Shown here: one piece after another, positions 25,044 to 33,525 of the stretch
Layout: the number at the start of each line of letters is the position of its first letter
How positions within the stretch are numbered: the stretch's first letter is position 1
NCBI GenBank assembly: GCA_025210295.1
Contig: JAOASC010000004.1
Location: 1 to 43,669 of the forward strand
Source: Flavobacteriales bacterium
GTDB taxonomy: Bacteria; Bacteroidota; Bacteroidia; Flavobacteriales_D; Parvicellaceae
DNA length: 43,669 nt
Direction of reading: 5' to 3'
Translations under genes and position numbers: made by a program
The notes under the pieces: generated by a model
Databases searched by the model: none
The model's input: the letters and a program-made list of their open reading frames with translations, nothing else
What the model was told of the DNA's origin: nothing

Positions 25044-26123
25044 GTGGAAGAAAGTCAATATATTTTTATCATATACTCTATCTTTTCCATTAGTATGGTC
25101 TTATTCAATTTCATTATGAATATGATCTTACTGAAATTTATTACAAATTTAGGAATAAGAGGAAAGGACCAACCAATTATTAGGTGGAGTAGCGTATCCA
25201 AACCGGCAATAGGAGGATTATCATTTTATGTTTCCTTTTTATTATCTACAGCTTGTTTTTCCATTTTCTTTCCAAGTGCATCATTATTTCACGATATCGA
25301 AGCGTTAGGAGTAATAGGGGCTACAGCAATGGCCTTTTTAATGGGATTAGCTGATGATGCATACAACACCAAGCCTTGGCTTAAGTTTTTTGTCCAACTA
25401 ATCTGTGGTATACTATTAATATTCTCAGGTGATTATATTCATTTTTTTGAAATTGAACTTCTTAATTACGCCTTAACCATTTTATGGATTATTGGTATTA
25501 TGAATTCCATTAATATGCTCGACAATATGGATGGAATAACCGGTACTGTTTCCATTTTTATTCTCTTAATCTGTATCTCCTTTTTAGCCATAAATGGGAA
25601 CTATGCCTCTTTCGACTTTATTGTAATGTTAGGAGTATTATCATCATTGATCGCTTTTTTGTTTTACAATTGGAATCCATCTAAAATGTTTATGGGCGAC
25701 ACAGGCAGTCAATTTTTAGGGATGTTTATTGCAGCCATGGGGATAAAGTACATCTGGAATAGTACTACTTTTGATGGGGATTCTGAAAGTCTTCAAAAGA
25801 TTTTCACTGTTTTAATCGCTTTTATTCTTCCTATTGTCGATACCACAACTGTTATCATCAACAGGCTATCCAGAAAACAATCTCCTTTTATTGGGGGAAA
25901 AGACCACACTACCCACCACTTATCCTACTTAGGACTATCCGACAGTAGAGTGGGATTCATATTCTTAGGCTTATCTATTATCTCTTTAATTATTTGTATA
26001 GGTATATTCAAATTCATTGATACATGGAGGTGGTATCATTCTGCTATTTTATTAGTCTATTTTTTAATTATCTTTGGCTTTCTATTTGGGTTTACCCAAA
26101 TCAATAAAGACAAAAGAAAATGA
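25044..26123 (+). CDS. WecA/MraY-like undecaprenyl-phosphate glycosyl-1-phosphate transferase
   Basis: A 359-residue inner-membrane protein with about ten to eleven hydrophobic helices. Signature loops are GLADDAYNTKPW (about 101-112, the Mg-binding D-D pair), NSINMLDNMDGITG (about 154-167), KMFMGDTGSQFLG (about 213-225) and GGKDHTTHHLSYLGL (about 284-298). These place it in the WecA/TagO/RgpG group that transfers a sugar-1-phosphate, usually GlcNAc-1-P, to undecaprenyl phosphate, starting glycan synthesis. The start is GTG, 12 bases after rfbC, and the first helix directly follows, so a later ATG would delete it. The gene overlaps the next one by four bases (ATGA). It likely initiates the glycan exported by the upstream Wza/Wzc pair. 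Confidence 0.9.
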   Translation: MEESQYIFIIYSIFSISMVLFNFIMNMILLKFITNLGIRGKDQPIIRWSSVSKPAIGGLSFYVSFLLSTACFSIFFPSASLFHDIEALGVIGATAMAFLMGLADDAYNTKPWLKFFVQLICGILLIFSGDYIHFFEIELLNYALTILWIIGIMNSINMLDNMDGITGTVSIFILLICISFLAINGNYASFDFIVMLGVLSSLIAFLFYNWNPSKMFMGDTGSQFLGMFIAAMGIKYIWNSTTFDGDSESLQKIFTVLIAFILPIVDTTTVIINRLSRKQSPFIGGKDHTTHHLSYLGLSDSRVGFIFLGLSIISLIICIGIFKFIDTWRWYHSAILLVYFLIIFGFLFGFTQINKDKRK

Positions 26124-27061
26124 TTTATAAACTACTAATTATCTTTACTTTTTCAATCTTTAGCTTATTTCTCCTAACTAACTGTGAAGAAAAACAAGCG
26201 CAAGAAGAGTTACCAAAAATTCAAGAAAACAGATTAGAGACTGAAAAGAAACATAATGCTCCCCCCCATTATGAATATCGAATAAATGCCCCAAAAACTC
26301 CTAAGGACATTCATTTTTGTAATGAACCTGTACCTGTGAATCAAGCCTTTATTTATGAAAAGCTAGACCGAGAATTACTCGTCAATATGTATTGGCAATC
26401 TCAAACATTTTTATTTATCAAACGTGCTCAAAAATGGTTTCCTATTATTGAACCCATCCTAAAGGAACATCATATTCCAGATGACTTTAAATACCTCGCT
26501 TTAATCGAAAGTGGGCTAATGAATGTAACCTCTCCTTCTGGAGCAAAAGGTTTTTGGCAATTTATGCCCTCAACTGCTAAAGGGTTAAATCTTGAAGTAA
26601 ATGCCTATGTAGATGAGCGATATCATGTAGAAAAAGCAACTATTGCAGCTTGTGAATACCTAAACAAAGCTTACCAAAAGTTTGGAAGTTGGACATTAGC
26701 TGCTGCTTCATACAACATGGGAAAAGCGGGATTAAGCAACCGATTAACCCAACAAAAAGTTAAAAGCTATTATGACCTACTTCTAAACCAAGAAACAGGA
26801 AGATATGTTTATCGAATTCTAGCAGTAAAAACAATTCTTTCAAACCCTATTCAATATGGATTTTCTCTAGATCAAGAAGATTATTATACTTTACCTGATT
26901 ATCAAACCATAACGATAGACAGTTCAATAACTAACCTTGTTTTGTTCTCTAAGTCGTTTGATATGACCTATATGGAGTTAAAAGCTTTGAATCCTTGGCT
27001 TAGAGACACCAACCTACCCAACAAGAATGGAAAAACTTATGCTATTAAAGTTTTAAAATAA
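26120..27061 (+). CDS. Lytic murein transglycosylase, MltD-like lipoprotein
   Basis: A 313-residue lipoprotein (signal and lipobox FLLTNC near residues 18-23) that cleaves peptidoglycan glycan strands and leaves anhydro-muramic ends. The SLT domain shows the catalytic Glu in YLALIESGLMN (about 125-135), then SPSGAKGFWQFMPSTAKGL, the repeated ATIAACEYLNKAYQKFGSW, and AAASYNMGKAG. The C-terminal region ITIDSSITNLVLFSKSFDMTYMELKALNPWL looks like one degenerate LysM peptidoglycan-binding repeat. Its four-base overlap with the wecA-like gene indicates coupled translation. The link to the polysaccharide locus may be that wall remodelling accommodates glycan export, but this is inference. uvrA follows by 10 bases. 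Confidence 0.92.
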   Translation: MIYKLLIIFTFSIFSLFLLTNCEEKQAQEELPKIQENRLETEKKHNAPPHYEYRINAPKTPKDIHFCNEPVPVNQAFIYEKLDRELLVNMYWQSQTFLFIKRAQKWFPIIEPILKEHHIPDDFKYLALIESGLMNVTSPSGAKGFWQFMPSTAKGLNLEVNAYVDERYHVEKATIAACEYLNKAYQKFGSWTLAAASYNMGKAGLSNRLTQQKVKSYYDLLLNQETGRYVYRILAVKTILSNPIQYGFSLDQEDYYTLPDYQTITIDSSITNLVLFSKSFDMTYMELKALNPWLRDTNLPNKNGKTYAIKVLK

Positions 27062-27071
27062 CCCGTAGTTT

Positions 27072-29900
27072 ATGGATAATAAATTTGTTGTAGAAGAAGG
27101 AAACATTGAGGTCGTTGGAGCCAGAGCACACAACTTAAAAAACATTTCGATAGCTATTCCTAGGAATCAACTCGTTGTCATCACTGGGCTAAGTGGAAGC
27201 GGAAAATCTTCATTAGCTTTTGATACGATCTTTGCAGAAGGACAAAGAAGATATATGGAGACATTCTCTGCTTATGCTAGACAATTCATGGGGAATCTTA
27301 GCCGACCGGATGTAGATAAAATAACTGGTCTAAGCCCTGTAATTTCTATCGAACAAAAAACCGTTAGTAAAAGCCCTCGTTCTACGGTGGGGACCATTAC
27401 AGAAATCTATGGTTTTTTAAGGTTACTTTATGCTAGAGCATCTACAGCAACTTCTCCAACAACAGGCGAGGAAATGATCAAATATTCTGAAAAAGAAATT
27501 CAGGAGTTGATCAACCAAAAATACCTAAACGAAAAAATAGTTGTACTAGCTCCTTTGGTTAAAGCAAGAAAGGGACATTATAGAGAACTATTTGAACGTT
27601 TAAATAAACAAGGTTTTTTAAAAGTAAGAGCCAATGGAGCAATTCAAGAGATTACTCCAGGCCTTAAACTTGATCGATACAAGACACATGATATTGAAGT
27701 GATCATAGATCGAATTAAGGTAGAAAAAAAGGCCAACAAAAGGTTAAACAAAGCTATAGAAGAAGCTTTAAAAAAGGGAAAAGGTGAATTAATCATTGTA
27801 CATCACGACACCAATAAAGAGCAGCATTTTAGTCGCTTTTTGATGTGCCCCACTTCTGGTTTTTCATTACCTGAAGCTGAGCCCAATATTTTCTCTTTTA
27901 ATTCACCTCATGGAGCTTGTACAAAATGTAACGGTATAGGAGAGGTTACTGAAATTGCTTTGGATAAAATTATTCCAGATGAAAAACTTTCTGTAAAAAA
28001 GGGTGGAATTGCTCCACTTGGAAAATACAGAGCCAATCATCTTTTTAAACAAGTTGAAATTATTCTTAAAAATGCTGGAGCAACTTTAGATACTCCAATT
28101 CATAAAATTCCAGAAAAAGTATTGAACACTCTTCTATATGGAAGTGATGAAATTATTAAATTCTTAGGAGATAATGGGGTCAATGAAATCGTTTCTAATT
28201 TTGAGGGGATTATCAATTTCGTTTCTAGACACAAAGACGAAACTTCTTCCAAACAAATACTGAGATGGGCCGAAAGCTTTACGAATAAAACAAAATGCAG
28301 TACTTGTAATGGAAGTCGATTGAAAGAAAGTGCCCTACTATATAAAATTGATGGAAAAGCAATCCATGAATTAACCCAAATGGACCTATCTGAATTAGCA
28401 ATTTGGGTCAAAGAACTCCCCCAAAAGTTAACGAGACAACAGAACATCATTGCTAAAGATATCATTAAAGAAATTAATGATCGAGTTGGCTTTCTTTTAG
28501 AAGTAGGATTAGACTACTTATCACTCAACCTAAGTGCTAAAACCCTTTCTGGAGGGGAAGCACAACGTATTCGCCTTGCGACTCAAATAGGCTCTGAGTT
28601 AACAGGTGTTTTATACATTCTGGATGAACCATCAATTGGCCTTCACCAAAGAGACAACACAAGGCTGATTCAATCCCTTAAAAATTTAAGAGATGGTGGG
28701 AACTCTGTGATTGTTGTTGAACATGATAAAGAAATCATGTTAGAGTCAGATTATTTAATTGACATCGGCCCTGCAGCAGGTGTTAATGGAGGTCATATTG
28801 TCTCACAGGGGAAACCTGATGAGTTAAAAAACGAGCAATCAATTACCAGTCAATATGTTTCTGGAACCAAAGGTATAGCCGTTCCTAAAAAAAGAAGAAA
28901 AGGCAACGGCAACAGTATTGAAATAAAAGGAGCTACTGGACATAATTTAAAAAACGTAACCGTTAAATTTCCGCTTGAAAAGTTTATTTGCGTTACAGGG
29001 GTTTCTGGTAGTGGAAAATCATCATTAGTTAACGGGACCCTCTACCCTATTTTAAGTCAACACTTTTATAAATCTATTAAAAATCCACTTCCTTATAAAA
29101 AAGTAAATGGTTTAGAACATATCGATAAAGTCATAGAAATAGATCAATCTCCAATAGGAAGAACCCCACGTTCTAATCCAGCTACATATACCAATGTATT
29201 TGGTGATATTAGAGCCCTCTATGCCAATTTACCAGAATCTAAAATCAGAGGATATAAACCAGGAAGGTTTTCTTTTAATGTAAAAGGTGGTCGCTGTGAA
29301 GAATGTAAAGGTTCTGGAGTCAAAACAATTGAAATGAACTTTCTACCAGATGTTCTTGTAGAATGCGACACTTGCTTTGGAAAAAGATACAATCGAGAGA
29401 CGTTAGAAGTAAGATACAAAGGAAAATCAATTAATGATGTTTTAGAACTTCCCATTAGCGAAGCGGTTGAGTTTTTTGAAAACATTCCAGCTATTCATCA
29501 AAAATTGACTACTTTAGACGCCGTTGGTCTAGGTTATATTAAATTAGGGCAACCTTCTACGACTTTATCAGGAGGGGAAGCTCAGCGTATAAAACTGGCT
29601 ACAGAATTATCAAAGAAAGACACAGGAAAAACATTTTATATTTTGGATGAACCCTCTACAGGGTTACATTTCCAAGATATACAACTGTTATTGAATGTTT
29701 TAAATAAATTGGTAGATAATGGAAATACTGTACTAGTAATTGAACACAACCTAGACATCATAAAAGTTGCAGACCATATTATTGATGTGGGAATGGAAGG
29801 TGGAAAAAATGGAGGTGAGATACTTGCTGTCGGAACTCCTGAACAACTGGTAAAAAAGGAAGTGGGATACACTTCAAAATATTTAAAAGAAGAATTATAA
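27072..29900 (+). CDS. uvrA: Excinuclease ABC subunit A
   Basis: A 942-residue DNA-damage recognition ATPase of nucleotide excision repair, acting with UvrB and UvrC. ATPase I has Walker A GLSGSGKSSLAFDT (about residues 37-50), with its signature later in LSAKTLSGGEAQRIRLATQIGS. ATPase II has GVSGSGKSSLVNGTL (about 644) and LSGGEAQRIKLATELS. Zinc-finger cysteines are present as CTKC (about 280), CSTC (about 412), CEEC and CDTC (about 745-770), and the UvrB-binding and insertion regions lie between the P-loop and the first finger. Length is normal. Placement behind a transglycosylase, only 10 bases away, is likely incidental, and it may be cotranscribed. Nothing unusual is seen. Confidence 0.98.
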   Translation: MDNKFVVEEGNIEVVGARAHNLKNISIAIPRNQLVVITGLSGSGKSSLAFDTIFAEGQRRYMETFSAYARQFMGNLSRPDVDKITGLSPVISIEQKTVSKSPRSTVGTITEIYGFLRLLYARASTATSPTTGEEMIKYSEKEIQELINQKYLNEKIVVLAPLVKARKGHYRELFERLNKQGFLKVRANGAIQEITPGLKLDRYKTHDIEVIIDRIKVEKKANKRLNKAIEEALKKGKGELIIVHHDTNKEQHFSRFLMCPTSGFSLPEAEPNIFSFNSPHGACTKCNGIGEVTEIALDKIIPDEKLSVKKGGIAPLGKYRANHLFKQVEIILKNAGATLDTPIHKIPEKVLNTLLYGSDEIIKFLGDNGVNEIVSNFEGIINFVSRHKDETSSKQILRWAESFTNKTKCSTCNGSRLKESALLYKIDGKAIHELTQMDLSELAIWVKELPQKLTRQQNIIAKDIIKEINDRVGFLLEVGLDYLSLNLSAKTLSGGEAQRIRLATQIGSELTGVLYILDEPSIGLHQRDNTRLIQSLKNLRDGGNSVIVVEHDKEIMLESDYLIDIGPAAGVNGGHIVSQGKPDELKNEQSITSQYVSGTKGIAVPKKRRKGNGNSIEIKGATGHNLKNVTVKFPLEKFICVTGVSGSGKSSLVNGTLYPILSQHFYKSIKNPLPYKKVNGLEHIDKVIEIDQSPIGRTPRSNPATYTNVFGDIRALYANLPESKIRGYKPGRFSFNVKGGRCEECKGSGVKTIEMNFLPDVLVECDTCFGKRYNRETLEVRYKGKSINDVLELPISEAVEFFENIPAIHQKLTTLDAVGLGYIKLGQPSTTLSGGEAQRIKLATELSKKDTGKTFYILDEPSTGLHFQDIQLLLNVLNKLVDNGNTVLVIEHNLDIIKVADHIIDVGMEGGKNGGEILAVGTPEQLVKKEVGYTSKYLKEEL

Positions 29901-29966
29901 ATAAAAACGAAACAAAAATACGACAATAACGTAACAACGTCGTCTTGATAATATTTTAACCGAATT

Positions 29967-30683
29967 ATGGAAAATAACGAAAAAAGAGATAGAGTAAAAG
30001 AAGCATTTAAGCAAAAGACATGGAATGAAATTAGAACCAATGATAGTTGGGCGGTTTTTAAAATCATGTCTGAATTTGTAGAGGGATATGAAAGATTAGG
30101 AAAGATAGGACCATGTGTTTCTATTTTTGGATCTGCAAGAACTAAACCAGGTACAAGATACTATGAACTAGCTGAAGAAATCGCCTACCAATTAACGCTT
30201 AATGACTATGGAGTAATTACTGGTGGAGGACCAGGTATCATGGAAGCTGGAAATAAAGGTGCTAAAAAAGGAAAAGGAATTTCAGTTGGACTGAACATTG
30301 ACTTACCTTTTGAACAAGAAGGAAATCCATATATTGACCACGACAAATTAATTAACTTTGATTATTTCTTTGTCAGAAAAGTAATGTTTGTGAAATACGC
30401 TCAGGGATTCATCGTATTACCTGGAGGTTTTGGAACATTAGACGAACTATTTGAAGCCATCACATTAATTCAAACGACCAAAACTGGTAAATTCCCAATT
30501 ATTCTTGTTGGAAAAGATTTCTGGAGTGGCCTTTTAAAATGGGTAAAAGAAGTGTTATTAGATCAAGAGAAAAACATTAGTCCTGAAGACATAGACTTAA
30601 TGGTACTTGTAGATACTGCTGAAGAAGCTGTTGATGAAATTAATAAATTCTACAAAAAACACATGTTAACGCCTAACTTCTAG
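29967..30683 (+). CDS. LOG-family (TIGR00730) Rossmann-fold protein
   Basis: A 238-residue cytoplasmic protein. The hallmarks are the nucleotide-binding GGGPGIMEAGNKGAKKGKG (about 90-108) and the LOG motif LPGGFGTLDELFEAITLIQT (about 151-170). The family covers cytokinin riboside 5'-monophosphate phosphoribohydrolases and pyrimidine/purine nucleotide 5'-monophosphate nucleosidases such as E. coli PpnN. In bacteria without plant contact the role is likely nucleotide salvage. It lies 66 bases after uvrA and is followed by a terminator-like hairpin (30739-30782). Confidence 0.93.
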   Translation: MENNEKRDRVKEAFKQKTWNEIRTNDSWAVFKIMSEFVEGYERLGKIGPCVSIFGSARTKPGTRYYELAEEIAYQLTLNDYGVITGGGPGIMEAGNKGAKKGKGISVGLNIDLPFEQEGNPYIDHDKLINFDYFFVRKVMFVKYAQGFIVLPGGFGTLDELFEAITLIQTTKTGKFPIILVGKDFWSGLLKWVKEVLLDQEKNISPEDIDLMVLVDTAEEAVDEINKFYKKHMLTPNF

Positions 30684-30738
30684 TAATGACGAATTTGGGC
30701 AAATACTTGCCAACCAATTAATTTTTAATATATTTACT

Positions 30739-30782
30739 ATTGCTATCTGTCTTAATTTTATTGAAATAGGTAGCAATTTTTA
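30739..30782 (+). terminator. Terminator after the LOG-family gene
   Basis: ATTGCTATCT pairs with AGGTAGCAAT over 10 bases with one U-G wobble that exists only on the plus strand, followed by five T. The loop is long (19 bases). It ends 17 bases before the next gene start, so the promoter of the outer-membrane gene must lie in or near it. Confidence 0.65.
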
Positions 30783-30798
30783 TAAAAAGTTAATCATT

Positions 30799-32106
30799 AT
30801 GAGAATCTTTACATTAATCCTTTTATTTGTTCTTATCTTTCAGCAAGTACTTGCACAACACACAAGAAATGATGGAAGAATAGAGTTAGTAACATTAGGA
30901 GCTGGAACCGGCTTTTCTACTTTTATGGGAGACATTGGTATCCAAGGGGAGGTAAGCCCTCTAGCCAATATTAGATCTTTTCATTATGTCAATTTTGAAA
31001 GACGTTTTGGTAATATTTTGGGAGCTCAAATTGATGCGAGTTTTGGAAAGCTTTCGTATAATGAACATTCAAAAGATGTATTAAAAAATCGCAATTTTGA
31101 ATCCAAAACACTTCAAGCTGGAATCAACCTCGTCTTACATTTTGACAATGATCTTTTGATAAAGCGTAAAACTCCTTTTGCTCCATATATTTCAGCTGGT
31201 TTTCACTATTTAAAATTTGATTCTTATACTGACTTAAAAGACAAGAATGGTGTTGCCTATCAATACTGGAGTGACGGAACAATTAATGATATTGTTGAAA
31301 ATGACAAAGATGCGCCAAATGCAACTATTCTTTACAGGGATTATGTATATGAAACACAATTAACAGACTCTACGACAAATTATGCTAGAAACAGCTTTGC
31401 TGTACCATTGACATTAGGTTTAAAATGGAAAATTACACCTCGCTTCCACGGTCGTTTTTTCGGGACCTACAACATCATATTTACAGATTGGGTTGACAAT
31501 ATTAAAGCCAATGACAATAATGATAAAAATATTAATGTAGGGTTTGGTTTACATTATGTTTTAAGAATGAAAAACAAAGAGCGAAGACATTTATATGATG
31601 ATGTGGACTTTGTTGCTATTGCCAATTCAGATGCAGATGGAGATAAAGTTTCGGACGACATTGATAAATGTCAAAACACTCCAAAAGGGGTAGAAGTTGA
31701 CGCTGTTGGTTGTCCTCTAGATAGAGATAAAGATGGTGTTCCAGATTATCTTGATGAAGAAGATAATACAGCTAAAGGAGCAATTGTTGATGAAAAGGGA
31801 CGAACATTAACAGATGAAATTATTCAAGAAAGAAAGGAGGCTATGTTAGCTATGATTACCGAACGTAAATCTAGTTTTTCTGAAGATGCTTCTGCTGCAA
31901 CATTAGACAAAATATTTGACGAAATTAAAAAGAAAAGAGGAACCCAAGGTCAAATACCACCTCACCTAGAAGAGGTAGACACTAACAAAGATGGTTTAAT
32001 TTCACCTCAAGAGGTTTCTAATGCGATGGATGCTTTCTTTGAAGGTTCAAGTTCTCTATCTGTACATTCACTACATGACTTAATCGACTACTTCTTTGAA
32101 CAATAA
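30799..32106 (+). CDS. Outer-membrane beta-barrel protein with TSP3 and EF-hand repeats (copy 1)
   Basis: A 435-residue exported protein (signal MRIFTLILLFVLIFQQVLAQ). The body to about residue 265 is rich in alternating aromatic/hydrophobic strands (GTGFSTFMGDIG, FAPYISAGFHYLKF, FAVPLTLGLKWKITPRFHGRFFGTYNI), consistent with an outer-membrane barrel. It is followed by thrombospondin type 3-like calcium repeats (DADGDKVSDDIDKC and DRDKDGVPDYLDEEDN, about 275-320) and an EF-hand loop, DTNKDGLISPQE (about 394-405), that has all ligand positions. The C-terminus is LHDLIDYFFEQ. It resembles the OmpA-like barrel proteins of Bacteroidota, but the usual OmpA peptidoglycan domain is missing. The function is unknown. 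The second copy follows 7 bases after the stop codon. Confidence 0.75.
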   Translation: MRIFTLILLFVLIFQQVLAQHTRNDGRIELVTLGAGTGFSTFMGDIGIQGEVSPLANIRSFHYVNFERRFGNILGAQIDASFGKLSYNEHSKDVLKNRNFESKTLQAGINLVLHFDNDLLIKRKTPFAPYISAGFHYLKFDSYTDLKDKNGVAYQYWSDGTINDIVENDKDAPNATILYRDYVYETQLTDSTTNYARNSFAVPLTLGLKWKITPRFHGRFFGTYNIIFTDWVDNIKANDNNDKNINVGFGLHYVLRMKNKERRHLYDDVDFVAIANSDADGDKVSDDIDKCQNTPKGVEVDAVGCPLDRDKDGVPDYLDEEDNTAKGAIVDEKGRTLTDEIIQERKEAMLAMITERKSSFSEDASAATLDKIFDEIKKKRGTQGQIPPHLEEVDTNKDGLISPQEVSNAMDAFFEGSSSLSVHSLHDLIDYFFEQ

Positions 32107-32113
32107 ATCAATT

Positions 32114-33427
32114 ATGAAATTAAAAACTTTATTTTTTTTATTACTTGTTATCCCCTCATTTTTTGCGCAAGAAAAAGACTTGCTCTCAATTGGAGCGGGA
32201 GTTGGTGTAGCAGGATATAACGGAGATTTAATAGGAAACTCTAACGAATCTATTTTATCCAATACCAAAACGTATTATAATTTTGGATTAGAAAGAAGGT
32301 TTGGAAAAATATTAGGAGTTGAATTAGCGGGATTATTAGGGAAACTCTCGTACAATGAAAACACATTAGACAGTATTTCCTATCGAAATTTTGAAGCAGA
32401 TGTTCAACAGTTTGGGATTAACTTAATTTTCAATTTTGACAATGATGTCACCATGAAAAAACAATCTCCTTTTTCTCCCTATATAGCTGCAGGATTTCAA
32501 CTTTTTAGCTTTAAATCTGCTGCTGACTTAGTAGATAAAGATGGGAACAATTATCATTATTGGGATGATGGCTCTATTAGAATTGTAGCACAGAATTCTC
32601 CAGACGCATCATATAACACTCCTATTACCAAAAGAGATTACGACTTTGAGACTCCATTAAGTGGTAATTATAACAATTATACATTTGCTATTCCTGCTAC
32701 TTTAGGTTTAAAATGGAAAATTACCGAACGTTTTCAAGGAAGAATCTATGGGACTTATAACTTTTTGATGAGTGACTATATTGACAATGTAGCTGAAGAT
32801 GATAAAAACGATAGTTTTTTTAATGGCGGTTTTTCACTTCACTATATTTTAAGAAAAGGAAAAACAAAAGAGGAAAAAAATAAAGACCTTTATAAAGATG
32901 TAGACTTTAAAAAGATTAATCGTTCAGATAGAGATAAAGATGGTGTACCAGATATTAAAGATGATTGTCAAGGAACTCCTTGGAATGCAAAAGTTGATAA
33001 AAAGGGTTGTCCTCTTGATGGGGATAAAGACGGAGTTCCTGATTATAAGGATCAACAATTAGATACTCCTGAGGGAATGAATGTTGACGAAATAGGACAA
33101 GCCATTACAGACTCTTTAATCCAAGCACGTATAGAAGAAAAAAATAGAATTGTTACTGAACGTAAAACTACTTTCTCAAAAGAAGCTAGTACTGAAACGT
33201 TAGACAATATCTTTGCCGATATTCAACAACGTTTAGCTCAGAGTAATATTTCTAGTAAAAAAATTGGTGAAAACATGCCTGAGAATTTAAAAACCGTTGA
33301 TACCAATACTGATGGATTAATCTCCACTCAAGAAATGCAAGATGCATTTGATGGTTTCTTCGATGGTACGAATAGTTTTACTGTTAAAGACCTCCATAAG
33401 TTAGTAGATTATTTCTTTGAACAATAA
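32114..33427 (+). CDS. Outer-membrane beta-barrel protein with TSP3 and EF-hand repeats (copy 2)
   Basis: The ATG at 32114 gives 437 residues with a clean signal (MKLKTLFFLLLVIPSFFAQ). A TTG at 32096 would overlap the previous gene and spoil the signal. It is a tandem paralogue of the preceding gene: barrel-like N-terminal part (GVAGYNGDLIGN, SPYIAAGFQLFSF, FAIPATLGLKWKITERFQGRIYGTYNF), TSP3-like repeats DRDKDGVPDIKDDC and DGDKDGVPDYKDQQLD (about 276-318), an EF-hand DTNTDGLISTQE (about 396-407) and the nearly identical end LHKLVDYFFEQ. Calcium binding is expected from the ligand pattern. The two copies differ across the barrel, so they may present different surface loops. Confidence 0.75.
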   Translation: MKLKTLFFLLLVIPSFFAQEKDLLSIGAGVGVAGYNGDLIGNSNESILSNTKTYYNFGLERRFGKILGVELAGLLGKLSYNENTLDSISYRNFEADVQQFGINLIFNFDNDVTMKKQSPFSPYIAAGFQLFSFKSAADLVDKDGNNYHYWDDGSIRIVAQNSPDASYNTPITKRDYDFETPLSGNYNNYTFAIPATLGLKWKITERFQGRIYGTYNFLMSDYIDNVAEDDKNDSFFNGGFSLHYILRKGKTKEEKNKDLYKDVDFKKINRSDRDKDGVPDIKDDCQGTPWNAKVDKKGCPLDGDKDGVPDYKDQQLDTPEGMNVDEIGQAITDSLIQARIEEKNRIVTERKTTFSKEASTETLDNIFADIQQRLAQSNISSKKIGENMPENLKTVDTNTDGLISTQEMQDAFDGFFDGTNSFTVKDLHKLVDYFFEQ

Positions 33428-33447
33428 ATTAAAAAAATACCAGTCCA

Positions 33448-33478
33448 TTGGACATTAACAAAAAATAACCTACCTTTA
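33448..33478 (+). promoter_or_regulatory. Promoter of the 33526 gene (TTG-N20-TACCTTTA)
   Basis: TTG at 33448-33450, a 20-base spacer and TACCTTTA at 33471-33478, one base off the -7 consensus. The predicted start near 33484 gives a leader of about 42 bases to the ATG. Confidence 0.5.
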
Positions 33479-33525
33479 TCAACATTTTTGTAAGATATTA
33501 ACAAAACACACCCAAAAAGTTAATT

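Noticed and set aside
32096..32098. TTG start for the second barrel protein
   Set aside because: It overlaps the upstream coding sequence, while ATG at 32114 gives a normal signal peptide.
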